This document shows positions 6,497-13,710 of a stretch of DNA of 14,594 bases, in pieces. A program made the position numbers and the translations under genes. The stretch spans positions 1-14,594 of the forward strand of contig DJXP01000046.1 of assembly GCA_002449785.1 (NCBI GenBank), in the 5' to 3' direction. A model generated the notes under the pieces. The model had not been told where the DNA came from and did no database searches. It worked only from the letters and a program-made list of their open reading frames with translations. Source of the DNA: Clostridiales bacterium UBA7001 (GTDB lineage Bacteria; Bacillota; Clostridia; TANB77; CAG-508). Every line of letters starts with the position of its first letter. Positions within the stretch are counted from its first letter, which is position 1.

Positions 6497-7132
6497 ATGA
6501 TGGAAAAAGAAAAAATTAAAGATATAGTAGAGTGGGGTTATTGTATTGTAATAGCACTTGTCTTAGCTTTATTATTTAGATATTTTATCGGAACACCAAC
6601 TATTGTTAAGCAAAGATCAATGTTTCCAACATTAATTGAAAACCAAAGATTAATCTTAAATAGAACATTTAGAATTACTAAAAAAATGCCGAAAAGAGGA
6701 GATATAATTACTTTTGAGGCTCCAACAAAAGTTTATGATAAATGGACTGCTGATCAATCTAATCCTGTTGCAAAATATGATGATGAACCAAAAAACATTT
6801 TTAGTAAATTTATATATTATAGTTTAGAAATTACTAAAAAGAGTTATATAAAAAGAGTTATTGGACTTCCAGGAGAACATGTAAAAATAGAAAATAGCAC
6901 AGTTTATATAAATGGACAAGAGCTTAATGAAAACTATTTAGGTGATGATGTTGTAACAGAAACTGAAGTATTTTATGACTTTATTGTTCCGGATGGATAT
7001 ATATTTGCTATGGGAGATAATAGAACTAAAAGTACAGATTGTAGAGAATTAGGTTGTATACCAATTAACAAACTTGAGGGAGTAGTAGTTTTTAGATTTT
7101 GGCCATTCAAAGCTTTTGGAAAAATAAAATAG
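6497..7132 (+). CDS. lepB: Signal peptidase I (Ser-Lys type)
   Basis: This 211-residue enzyme removes signal peptides of general secretory proteins at the outer membrane face. An N-terminal membrane anchor spans about 13-30. Catalytic S41 sits in QRSMFPTL, and the catalytic Lys is K119 in YIKRVIGLPGE (117-127). The GDNRTKSTDCR box (173-183) keeps the GDNR and the structural Ser (S179); the second Ser of the usual DSR is Cys here. The length and single anchor match Gram-positive SipS-type enzymes. AAAGG at 6484-6488 precedes ATG 6497; an ATG at 6500 is an equally possible start. It is first in an operon with housekeeping genes. This is the second signal peptidase in the window and, with its Ser-Lys dyad, it differs from SipW. 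Confidence 0.93.
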   Translation: MMEKEKIKDIVEWGYCIVIALVLALLFRYFIGTPTIVKQRSMFPTLIENQRLILNRTFRITKKMPKRGDIITFEAPTKVYDKWTADQSNPVAKYDDEPKNIFSKFIYYSLEITKKSYIKRVIGLPGEHVKIENSTVYINGQELNENYLGDDVVTETEVFYDFIVPDGYIFAMGDNRTKSTDCRELGCIPINKLEGVVVFRFWPFKAFGKIK

Positions 7133-7142
7133 GAGAAAAAGA

Positions 7143-8039
7143 TTGAGTTTTTTAAATATAATCGGAAATTCAGATGCAAAAGATTATTTAAATAAGTGTA
7201 TAGAAAATAAACATATCTTACATAGCTATCTTTTTGTTGGTGCTGAAGGAATAGGCAAGTTATTAGTTGCAAAAGAATTTGCCAGAAAAATTTTATGTTT
7301 AGAAGATTCAAAAGATGAATGTACATGTAAGTCATGTACATGTTTTAATGGGAAAAATCATCCAGATTTTTATTTAATAAATGAGGATGGAGAAAACATT
7401 AAAATAGATGTAATTAGAAAAATTACTTCTAAAGTCATTGAAAAACCTATTATTTCAAAAAGAAAGGTGTATATTATAAATGATTTTGAAAAAATGACTA
7501 AAGAAGCACAAAATTGTTTATTAAAAACATTAGAAGAACCACCAGAATTTGTTACGATTATTATTATTTCTTCTAATGAAAATGCTATATTAAATACAAT
7601 AAAGTCTAGATGTATGACTATAAAATTTAAAAACATAGATAATGATTTATTATACGATTATTTGATAAATGATTTAGGGTATGATAATATATCAGAAATT
7701 TTATTAAAATCATTTGGTGGAAGTATTGGAAAAGCATTAAGGCTAATAGAAGGAAAAGAAAAATACAATCAAATTGATATTTTAGTTGATAATTTTACTA
7801 AAAAAGATTTAATTGAAGTTATTCAAAATTCAATGATAATATATGATAAAGAAAATATTTTTAATATTTTGGATTATATGATTGTATGTTTTTATTCAAA
7901 TTATACTGAAAATAATAAGTATTTAAACTGTATAGAATATGTTAATAAATGTATAAATAGATTAAAAGTAAATAGCAATTTTGATATGTGTTTAGATAGT
8001 ATGATTATAAATATTTGGAATGAGCTAAATAGGAAGTAG
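7143..8039 (+). CDS. holB: DNA polymerase III delta-prime subunit
   Basis: This 298-residue clamp-loader subunit helps place the beta sliding clamp on DNA. It starts at TTG 7143, supported by AGGAG at 7131-7135. The N-terminal AAA+ fold shows a P-loop-like GAEGIGKL (33-40) in which the usual Ser/Thr after Lys is Leu; delta-prime subunits generally do not hydrolyse ATP. A Cys cluster (C52, C60, C62, C65, C67) followed by NHPD (72-75) is the zinc module. Then come NDFEKMTKEAQNCLLKTLEEPP-like sensor residues (113-134) and the SRC motif (155-157). The C-terminal collar region is AT-rich and weakly conserved. The gene is 10 bases after lepB and is followed by ricT, as in Bacillus, where holB and yaaT are neighbours. 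Confidence 0.88.
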   Translation: MSFLNIIGNSDAKDYLNKCIENKHILHSYLFVGAEGIGKLLVAKEFARKILCLEDSKDECTCKSCTCFNGKNHPDFYLINEDGENIKIDVIRKITSKVIEKPIISKRKVYIINDFEKMTKEAQNCLLKTLEEPPEFVTIIIISSNENAILNTIKSRCMTIKFKNIDNDLLYDYLINDLGYDNISEILLKSFGGSIGKALRLIEGKEKYNQIDILVDNFTKKDLIEVIQNSMIIYDKENIFNILDYMIVCFYSNYTENNKYLNCIEYVNKCINRLKVNSNFDMCLDSMIINIWNELNRK

Positions 8040-8071
8040 ATTATGATTTTAGAAAGGGATGTGATATATAT

Positions 8072-8995
8072 ATGAAAATAGTTACAGGTGTTAGATTTAA
8101 AAGGCCTGGAAAAATATATTATTTTGATCCAGATAATATTGAACTGGAAAAAGGAATGAATGTTATTGTTAATACATCAATGGGAGATGAATTCGGTGAA
8201 GTTGTAATTCCAAGAAAAGAAGTACAAGATAGCGAAATTTCTGAACCATTAAAAAAAGTAGTTAGAATAGCAAGCAAAAAAGATGAAAAAATGAGGTTAG
8301 AATACAAAGCAAAAGAAAAGGACGCTTTTAAAACATGTTTAGAAAAGATTGAGAAGCATGGACTTCCAATGAAATTAATAGATGTAGAATATAAATATGA
8401 TGGCACAAAAGTAATTTTTTATTTTACTGCAGATGGAAGAATTGATTTTAGAGAATTAGTTAAAGACTTAGCTGCTATTTTTAGAACAAGAATTGAGCTA
8501 AGGCAAATAGGTGTTAGAGATGAAGTAAAAAGATGTGGTGGAAATGGAATTTGTGGAAGACAACTTTGTTGTGCTAGTTTTTTAAATAATTTTGAAGTTG
8601 TTTCAATAAAAATGGCTAAAGAACAGAATATATCTTTAAATCCTTCTAAAATTTCAGGAAATTGTGGAAGATTAATGTGTTGTTTAAAATATGAACAGAA
8701 TGTATATGAAGAAAAATTAAAAAGCCTTCCTAAAATAGGTGCAATAGTAAAAACACAGGATGGAACAGGTGAAGTTACTGCAGTAGAAACATTAAAAGAA
8801 GTAGTTAGAGTAAAATTTAATGATGGTGAAGAGTCTTATTTTAAAAAATATAATGCAAAAGATATAGTTGTAGTCAAAGATGCAGTTGGAAATGATGAAA
8901 ATTATGATGTTGAAAATCAAGAAGATTTAGCGGAACTTAAAAAATTAGAAAAACTTGAAGAAGATGATAAAGACAATAATCAAGAAGACATTTAG
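8072..8995 (+). CDS. ricT: RicT (YaaT), PSP1-domain iron-sulfur regulatory protein
   Basis: The 307-residue product matches the PSP1/YaaT family. In Bacillus subtilis RicT forms a [4Fe-4S]-containing complex with RicA and RicF that promotes RNase Y-dependent mRNA maturation and affects sporulation and biofilm. Here the N-terminal part (1-60) is followed by the PSP1 core (about 61-148) and a Cys-rich segment: C155, C161, C166, C167, C198, C203 and C204 (RCGGNGICGRQLCC and NCGRLMCC). A Glu/Asp-rich tail (271-307) is extra and probably disordered. The start at ATG 8072 has an extended Shine-Dalgarno-like AAGGGATGTGAT (8054-8065). No ricA or ricF gene is visible in the window. The position after holB is the conserved one. 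Confidence 0.9.
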   Translation: MKIVTGVRFKRPGKIYYFDPDNIELEKGMNVIVNTSMGDEFGEVVIPRKEVQDSEISEPLKKVVRIASKKDEKMRLEYKAKEKDAFKTCLEKIEKHGLPMKLIDVEYKYDGTKVIFYFTADGRIDFRELVKDLAAIFRTRIELRQIGVRDEVKRCGGNGICGRQLCCASFLNNFEVVSIKMAKEQNISLNPSKISGNCGRLMCCLKYEQNVYEEKLKSLPKIGAIVKTQDGTGEVTAVETLKEVVRVKFNDGEESYFKKYNAKDIVVVKDAVGNDENYDVENQEDLAELKKLEKLEEDDKDNNQEDI

Positions 8996-9064
8996 TAAAA
9001 GATTATTATATTGGTTTATAGGTGTTCCATAAGAACCTAAATTGAAAAAAAAGGAGGGAGTAAA

Positions 9065-9235
9065 ATGGCATATAAGATCAATGAAAACTGTATTTCATGT
9101 GGTGCATGTGCGGGAGCATGTCCAATGTCATGCATTTCTCAAGGTAGCGAAAGATATGTAGTTGATGAAAGTGTATGTATATCTTGTGGAACATGTGCAG
9201 GTGTTTGTCCAGTTGGTGCTCCAAATGAAGAATAG
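9065..9235 (+). CDS. Small 2[4Fe-4S] ferredoxin
   Basis: A short gene of 56 codons, easily missed by length cut-offs. A strong AAAAGGAGGG site (9049-9058) lies 6 bases before ATG 9065. The product has two classical cluster motifs, CxxCxxCxxxCP: C9, C12, C15, C19 and C38, C41, C44, C48. This is the length and pattern of clostridial-type 2[4Fe-4S] ferredoxins, low-potential one-electron carriers in the cytoplasm. An additional Cys (C23) lies between the motifs. It is the last gene before a strong terminator and lies 69 bases after ricT in the same direction, so it is probably co-transcribed with it. Its electron partners cannot be told from the sequence. Confidence 0.93.
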   Translation: MAYKINENCISCGACAGACPMSCISQGSERYVVDESVCISCGTCAGVCPVGAPNEE

Positions 9236-9258
9236 TAAAGTATTTGAAAATAATAATT

Positions 9259-9285
9259 AAATGAGGCAGAAGCCTCATTTTTTTT
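9259..9285 (+). terminator. Intrinsic terminator after the ferredoxin
   Basis: AAATGAGGC (9259-9267) pairs perfectly with GCCTCATTT (9272-9280) around the loop AGAA. A run of T follows to 9285. This is a textbook Rho-independent terminator closing the operon that starts at 6436. Confidence 0.95.
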
Positions 9286-9288
9286 GTA

Positions 9289-9384
9289 CTCTAGGAAAGT
9301 CATCATTTGAAAATCGATAGACTTGACGTAGAGGAGAATTATGCCGAGTTTAGATTTTCTTAAAATTTCGTATTTAGAAAATCT
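9289..9384 (+). other. Gene-free segment with three overlapping, competing stem-loops
   Basis: Three hairpins share sequence. (1) CTCTA (9289-9293) and AAGTCATC (9297-9304) pair with GAT (9316-9318), GACTT (9320-9324) and TAGAG (9329-9333). (2) GAAAATC (9309-9315) pairs with GATTTTC (9353-9359); TAGACTTG (9318-9325) pairs with CGAGTTTA (9345-9352); CGTA (9327-9330) pairs with TATG (9340-9343). That gives about 19 bp around a 9-base loop holding GAGGAG. (3) AGATTTTC (9352-9359) pairs with GAAAATCT (9377-9384), extended by TAAA/TTTA. Hairpin 2 excludes both 1 and 3. I recognise no known riboswitch. The layout suggests a switch-like RNA or a small palindromic element. No good promoter is visible just upstream. 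Confidence 0.45.
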
Positions 9385-9421
9385 TTATTCCATTTTTTGA
9401 AAAAATTAAAGTTTTTTTATA

Positions 9422-9450
9422 TTGACAAAACAAATGTTTTGTAGTAATAT
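9422..9450 (+). promoter_or_regulatory. Sigma-A-type promoter of the XRE regulator gene
   Basis: Consensus TTGACA (9422-9427), a 17-base spacer, and TAATAT (9445-9450). Transcription would start near 9457, leaving a leader of about 46 bases to ATG 9503. Confidence 0.85.
9425..9442. promoter_or_regulatory. Perfect palindrome in the promoter spacer, probable operator
   Basis: ACAAAACA (9425-9432) and TGTTTTGT (9435-9442) are exact inverted repeats separated by AA. The palindrome overlaps the -35 box and fills most of the spacer, upstream of the transcription start, so it acts as DNA and not as an RNA hairpin. A dimeric helix-turn-helix repressor bound here would block RNA polymerase. The adjacent XRE protein is the natural candidate (autoregulation, inferred). 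Confidence 0.7.
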
Positions 9451-9502
9451 ATATTAACTTCAAAATATCAAAGATAATAAGATTAGAAGGGAGTTTGATA
9501 AT

Positions 9503-9874
9503 ATGGAAATACCTAATACTGAAATTATTAAAATTAATGATTATATTTTAAAGCATAAGAGTAATTTTACAAAAGAATTTGGTTTAGAGCTAAAGAAATT
9601 AAGAGAAGAAAGAAAGATGACTGCAGAAGATTTAGCCGAAAGAGCAATTACTCCAGTAAGCTATTTAAGGCAAATTGAAAATGGAGAATATGGTGTTTCT
9701 CTGATTAAATTTATATCTATTTGTAATGCTTTAGAAATAAATCCAAGTCAACTTATTAGTGATTATATAATAGGTGATAAAACTAATGATGATTTGATTT
9801 TTAATGAATTTCAAAAAAATAAAAATATTTCTAAAAATATTATCGAATATATGAAAAATAAGAAATCTTTATAG
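9503..9874 (+). CDS. XRE-family helix-turn-helix transcriptional regulator
   Basis: The 123-residue protein has a Cro/CI-type helix-turn-helix at about 26-84. It runs from FGLELKKLREERKMT and AEDLAERA (scaffold and helix 2) to SYLRQIENGEYGVS (recognition helix region) and FISICNALEINPSQL. The N-terminal 25 residues and a Lys/Asn-rich tail (91-123) flank it; no ligand or protease domain is present. It probably represses its own promoter through the palindrome at 9425-9442. AAGGGAG (9487-9493) lies 9 bases upstream of the ATG. The gene is a single transcription unit with its own promoter and terminator. There are no phage or plasmid genes next to it, so a resident regulator is more likely than a phage repressor. 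Its other targets are unknown. Confidence 0.88.
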   Translation: MEIPNTEIIKINDYILKHKSNFTKEFGLELKKLREERKMTAEDLAERAITPVSYLRQIENGEYGVSLIKFISICNALEINPSQLISDYIIGDKTNDDLIFNEFQKNKNISKNIIEYMKNKKSL

Positions 9875-9922
9875 AATTATTTAATTCAATGCTATTTAAT
9901 ATTCTATAATATAAAATTTATC

Positions 9923-9954
9923 AAAAAAGTTTCATAATAAAATGAAACTTTTTT
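9923..9954. terminator. Strong terminator hairpin after the XRE gene, possibly bidirectional
   Basis: AAAAAAGTTTCAT (9923-9935) and ATGAAACTTTTTT (9942-9954) form a perfect 13-bp stem with a 6-base loop. The A6 and T6 runs at the ends allow termination on either strand. Confidence 0.9.
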
Positions 9955-9968
9955 GGTATTTTTAAATA

Positions 9969-9997
9969 TTGAAGAGAAAAAAGATATATGGTATAAT
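9969..9997 (+). promoter_or_regulatory. Sigma-A-type promoter with extended -10 for the HD-domain gene
   Basis: TTGAAG (9969-9974), a 17-base spacer, and TATAAT (9992-9997). TG at 9989-9990 makes an extended -10 (TGGTATAAT). It lies 32 bases before ATG 10029. Confidence 0.8.
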
Positions 9998-10028
9998 TTT
10001 TACAAACTTTTATTAGGAGAGGATAGGA

Positions 10029-10583
10029 ATGAAAGAAGAATTTTTAAGATTACTTAGAAGTACAAATAGAGATGGTATTGAAAATCTTATTGACTTTATT
10101 GAAAAATCTGACTTTTTTAAAGCACCTGCTAGTACAAGATTTCATGGCAATTATGAAGGTGGTTTATTAGAACATAGTATGAAAGTCTATGAAATTTTTA
10201 AGGAAAAGGTTAGTAATTCATGTATTAAAATTGATGTTCCTGATGAAAGTTTAATAATTATTGCATTATTACATGATATTTGTAAAGCAAATTACTATAA
10301 GATTGATTATAGAAACGCTAAAAATCAATTTGGAGAGTGGGAAAAAGTACCATATTATACTGTTGAAGACACAATACCATATGGGCATGGTGAAAAAAGT
10401 GTAATGATGATAACAGAATATATAAAACTTACAGTCGAGGAAAAATACTGTATCAGATGGCATATGGGTTTTACAGAACCTAAAGAATTATATGGAACAA
10501 TTGGAGTTGCATATAAGAAATTTCCTCTTGCTCTTCTAATGCATGAGGCAGATTTAGAGGCTACATATTTTTTTGATATCTAA
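10029..10583 (+). CDS. HD-domain metal-dependent hydrolase
   Basis: The 184-residue protein carries the H...HD...D metal-binding signature of HD phosphohydrolases: H49 (GGLLEHSMKVYE), H82-D83 (ALLHDICK) and D175 (MHEADLEA). Further His residues at 39 (RFHGNYEG), 120 (YGHGEKS) and 145 (RWHMG) probably line the active site. The spacing RFHGNYEGGLLEHS and GHGEKS...RWHMG is typical of a stand-alone HD family found in Firmicutes and some phages, whose substrate (nucleotide or nucleic acid phosphoester) is not established. No other domain or signal peptide is present, so it is cytoplasmic. AGGAGAGG (10015-10022) precedes ATG 10029. It has its own promoter, and another promoter starts right after its stop codon. 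Confidence 0.85.
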   Translation: MKEEFLRLLRSTNRDGIENLIDFIEKSDFFKAPASTRFHGNYEGGLLEHSMKVYEIFKEKVSNSCIKIDVPDESLIIIALLHDICKANYYKIDYRNAKNQFGEWEKVPYYTVEDTIPYGHGEKSVMMITEYIKLTVEEKYCIRWHMGFTEPKELYGTIGVAYKKFPLALLMHEADLEATYFFDI

Positions 10584-10612
10584 TTGATATAAATTTTTTT
10601 GAATGATATAAT
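10584..10612 (+). promoter_or_regulatory. Sigma-A-type promoter with extended -10 for the J-like gene and PBP
   Basis: TTGATA (10584-10589) begins at the base after the stop codon of the HD gene. A 17-base spacer leads to TATAAT (10607-10612), with TG at 10604-10605 as an extended -10. No terminator lies between, so the HD gene could also read through. Confidence 0.8.
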
Positions 10613-10643
10613 TATTAAATAAATTATTAATAGTGAGGTTAAA

Positions 10644-11420
10644 ATGGTAACAATATATGATTTACTAGAAGTAAATGAAGATGCTTCGAAAGAGGAAATT
10701 GAACAGTCTTATCAAAATTTAGTTATTGAATATCAAACAAATCCAATTAATACTCCAGAAGAAAATAAGCAAAATGAAATGATATTAAATAAGCTAAAAA
10801 TGGGTTATGAAATATTAATGAATGATGAAAAAAGGAAAAAATATGATAAAGATTTAGCTAAAAAAAGAGCTGAAGACTTGATAAAAAATATACCTGAAAA
10901 AAACAATAACAAATCTGAAGAAGAGCATACTTCACTTAATATAGAAAATAAAACTCAAAATAATGAGTTAGATAAAAAAAGAGTTATAGAAAAGAATTTG
11001 GATAGTGAATATGATGAAATTCCTAAAGCAAAAAATACAAGAAATAAAGAACAACAAGATGATGAAGTAGAACTTACAAAAGAAGAGCAAAAGAAGATTA
11101 GAAAAGCTGCTCAAAAAGAGTTTAATGAGAATTTGAAAAGAGTTCAAAAAGCTGAGGAAGAATATAACAATGCATATAATGAAGCATATAGAAAATATAT
11201 GAAAAAGATGGGATATGAAGCTAAAGAACCATGGACAATAAAAAGAATTAGAAATTTATTAATTTCTATTCTTGTTATTATTTTAGTTTGTGCAATTGCT
11301 TGGATAATTCCTCCAGTAAGAAAAGTATTAATAGATGCTTATGAATCAAATATTGTTATTAAATCATTAGTAGATATAGTAAGAGCATTGATTAAAGCAA
11401 TTGCTAGTATTTTTGAATAA
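10644..11420 (+). CDS. Membrane-anchored J-domain-like protein lacking the HPD motif
   Basis: The N-terminal 70 residues follow the DnaJ J-domain plan: IYDLLEVNEDASKEEIEQSY (helices I-II), a loop, then KLKMGYEILMNDEKRKKYD (helices III-IV). The loop that should hold His-Pro-Asp reads QTN (31-33), so this protein is not expected to stimulate Hsp70 ATPase in the normal way. A charged low-complexity linker (71-145) leads to a Lys/Glu-rich helical, possibly coiled-coil, region (146-190). A membrane segment (about 204-223) and a 35-residue amphipathic C-terminus follow. The tail-anchor-like topology leaves the J-like domain in the cytoplasm. AGTGAGG (10632-10638) precedes ATG 10644. It probably shares a transcript with the PBP gene 16 bases downstream. 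Role unknown; a chaperone-docking or scaffold function is inferred. Confidence 0.8.
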   Translation: MVTIYDLLEVNEDASKEEIEQSYQNLVIEYQTNPINTPEENKQNEMILNKLKMGYEILMNDEKRKKYDKDLAKKRAEDLIKNIPEKNNNKSEEEHTSLNIENKTQNNELDKKRVIEKNLDSEYDEIPKAKNTRNKEQQDDEVELTKEEQKKIRKAAQKEFNENLKRVQKAEEEYNNAYNEAYRKYMKKMGYEAKEPWTIKRIRNLLISILVIILVCAIAWIIPPVRKVLIDAYESNIVIKSLVDIVRALIKAIASIFE

Positions 11421-11436
11421 ATGTTTTTAAGATAGT

Positions 11437-13710
11437 GTGGTGATTTTGATAAAAAAGAAAAAATCAAAGAAAAAAGTTAATACAAATAGATGGGTTAATT
11501 TGAGGCTAATATTTTTTGGAACTATTGTTACTTTAGCTTTTTTTGTTGTAGTTGGACATTTAGTAATATTACAATTTGTTCAAGGAAAAGAATTAAGCGA
11601 AAAAGCTTATAAACAACAGGTAAAAAATCAAATTATCAGTCCTACAAGAGGAACAATATATGATTCAAAAGGAGAAATTTTAGCTCAAAGTATTTCTGTT
11701 GATACTGTTTCCTTAAATCCTGGAAAAGTAACTTATTTAAACAGCAAAAAAGTACCTGATGATGTTATTGCAACTGGGATTTCAAATATATTTGATATAA
11801 CATATGATGAAATGATGGAAAATTTAAAATCAGATAAGTCTGTTATTGTTATTGCTAAAAAAGTTGAAACTAAAAAAGTTGATGAATTAAAAAAATGGAT
11901 GTCTGAAAATAACATTTCAGCTGGAATTAATATAGATGAGGATTCTAAAAGATATTATCCATTTAATAATTTAGCATCTAATCTAATTGGATTTTGTGGA
12001 ACAGACAATGCTGGACAAACTGGTTTAGAGGAAAGATGGAATAATATATTAACAGGAACAGCTGGAAAAGTTGTTACTGCAACAGATGTTGCAGGAAATG
12101 CAATATCAGATGAAGATGAACAATATGTTCCATCAGAAAATGGTAGTAATATTTATCTTACGATAGATTCAACTATTCAATCTATTGCTGAAAAATATTT
12201 AGAACAAGTTGTAAAAGAAAATAGTACATCAACTGGTGGAAATGTAATAATTATGAATCCCCAAAATGGTGAAATACTAGCTATGGCAACATATCCAAAT
12301 TACAACTTAAATGAACCATCTAATTTTGTTTATACAGGTTATTCAGAAGAGGAATGGAATTCTTTAGAAAAAACAGATAAATCAGCTGCACTTCTTAATC
12401 TTTGGAAGAATAAAGCTGTTTCAGATGTATATGAACCAGGATCAACATTTAAACTAATAACAGCAGCTGTTGGTCTTGAAGAAGGACTAGTTGAAAAAGA
12501 CAAAGCTGGCGATTTTTATTGTTCTGGATCTTATTTAGTTTCACCTGAAGAACCACCAATAGCTTGTTGGAGGTCATATAATCCACATGGTTCTCAAACT
12601 TTAAGAGAAGCTTTATGTAATTCTTGTAATCCTGCATTTATGCAGTTAGGTCAGAGAATTGGTGCAAGAACACTATATAAATATTTTGATGCATTTGGTC
12701 TTTTTGATGTTGTGGGAAATGATATAGCAAAAGCATATCCTGGAAAATTCCATGAACTAGAAAAAATTGCATCAGTTGAGCTTGCAACGACGTCATTTGG
12801 GCAGAGATTTACCATATCACCACTTCAACTTATTACAGCTGTTTCTGCTATATGTAATGATGGAGTTTTAGTAAAGCCTAAAATAGTAAAGCAAATAGAA
12901 AATACAGATACTGGAAGTATTGAAGTTGTTGAAACAGAAAAAGTTAGACAAGTTATTTCTAAAAAAACAGCAAGTGATGTTAAAGATATGATGCAATCAG
13001 TTGTTGAAGAAGGAACAGGTAGACAAGCTAAAATAGAAGGATATTCTATCGGTGGAAAAAGTGGAACTTCTGAACCAACTATTGCTAATCAATCAGATGG
13101 TTATGTTGCATCATTTATTGCAATATCACCAATAGAAAATACTCAAGTTGTTTGCTTGGTTGCAGTATATGGACTTCAGGAACATGTCGATCATCAAGGA
13201 GGACAAATTGCAGGACCAATAGCACACAAAATTTTATCACAAGTATTGCCAATTTTAGGAATAACATCAAGCACTACACCTGAAACAGAAAAAGAACAGA
13301 TTAATGAAGAAAAACTAATATCAGTACCTAATGTTAAAGGTCAAAATATTAGCGAAGCAAATAGCAAATTACAATCTTTAGGATTTAATGTAAAATATCC
13401 AGATGGTATAGATATTAATAATGCTACTGTATTTGAACAAGTACCAAAACCTGGAGCAACACTTACTAAAGACTCAATTATATGTTTATATTCTTCTGGT
13501 GAAGAACCTAGAACTAAAGTAGAGGTACCAAACATAAAAGAAATGCCAGTAGATAAAGCAACAAATATTTTAAGGGCTAAGAACTTAAATATTAGGATTG
13601 AAGGAACAAAGGGAATTGTTAGTACGCAAGAGCCTACATATGAGACAGAAGTTGAGGAAGGAACAATTATTGATGTAGTTATTAAAGAAAAATTAACAGA
13701 TGCACAGTAA
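11437..13710 (+). CDS. Class B penicillin-binding protein (PBP2B/SpoVD-like) with two PASTA domains
   Basis: This 757-residue transpeptidase cross-links peptidoglycan outside the membrane. A basic N-terminus and one membrane anchor (about 22-45) precede the PBP dimerisation domain (about 65-220; SPTRGTIYD at 68-76) and the transpeptidase domain. Active-site motifs are S336-TFK (EPGSTFKL), S396-C-N (NSCNPAF) and K541-SGT. Two PASTA domains follow (about 627-687 and 694-750). Division PBP2B usually has two PASTA and SpoVD one, which favours a PBP2B-like role, but clostridial SpoVD can vary. The gene lies outside a dcw cluster: no mraW, ftsL or murE beside it. The start is uncertain: GTG 11437, GTG 11440 and TTG 11446 are possible and none has a good ribosome site. 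Confidence 0.9.
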   Translation: MVILIKKKKSKKKVNTNRWVNLRLIFFGTIVTLAFFVVVGHLVILQFVQGKELSEKAYKQQVKNQIISPTRGTIYDSKGEILAQSISVDTVSLNPGKVTYLNSKKVPDDVIATGISNIFDITYDEMMENLKSDKSVIVIAKKVETKKVDELKKWMSENNISAGINIDEDSKRYYPFNNLASNLIGFCGTDNAGQTGLEERWNNILTGTAGKVVTATDVAGNAISDEDEQYVPSENGSNIYLTIDSTIQSIAEKYLEQVVKENSTSTGGNVIIMNPQNGEILAMATYPNYNLNEPSNFVYTGYSEEEWNSLEKTDKSAALLNLWKNKAVSDVYEPGSTFKLITAAVGLEEGLVEKDKAGDFYCSGSYLVSPEEPPIACWRSYNPHGSQTLREALCNSCNPAFMQLGQRIGARTLYKYFDAFGLFDVVGNDIAKAYPGKFHELEKIASVELATTSFGQRFTISPLQLITAVSAICNDGVLVKPKIVKQIENTDTGSIEVVETEKVRQVISKKTASDVKDMMQSVVEEGTGRQAKIEGYSIGGKSGTSEPTIANQSDGYVASFIAISPIENTQVVCLVAVYGLQEHVDHQGGQIAGPIAHKILSQVLPILGITSSTTPETEKEQINEEKLISVPNVKGQNISEANSKLQSLGFNVKYPDGIDINNATVFEQVPKPGATLTKDSIICLYSSGEEPRTKVEVPNIKEMPVDKATNILRAKNLNIRIEGTKGIVSTQEPTYETEVEEGTIIDVVIKEKLTDAQ

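Noticed and set aside
6973..7341. Minus-strand open frame of 122 codons across lepB and holB
   Set aside because: It overlaps two well-supported genes and its product is a string of Tyr/Leu/Phe typical of AT-rich antisense frames.
9020..9038. Small imperfect hairpin AGGTGTTC/GAACCT before the ferredoxin
   Set aside because: Only 6 bp with a bulged G and no T-run; too weak to call a terminator or regulatory element.
9503..9874. XRE gene as a prophage repressor or toxin-antitoxin antitoxin
   Set aside because: No integrase, phage gene or toxin-sized partner lies beside it, and it is flanked by its own promoter and terminator.
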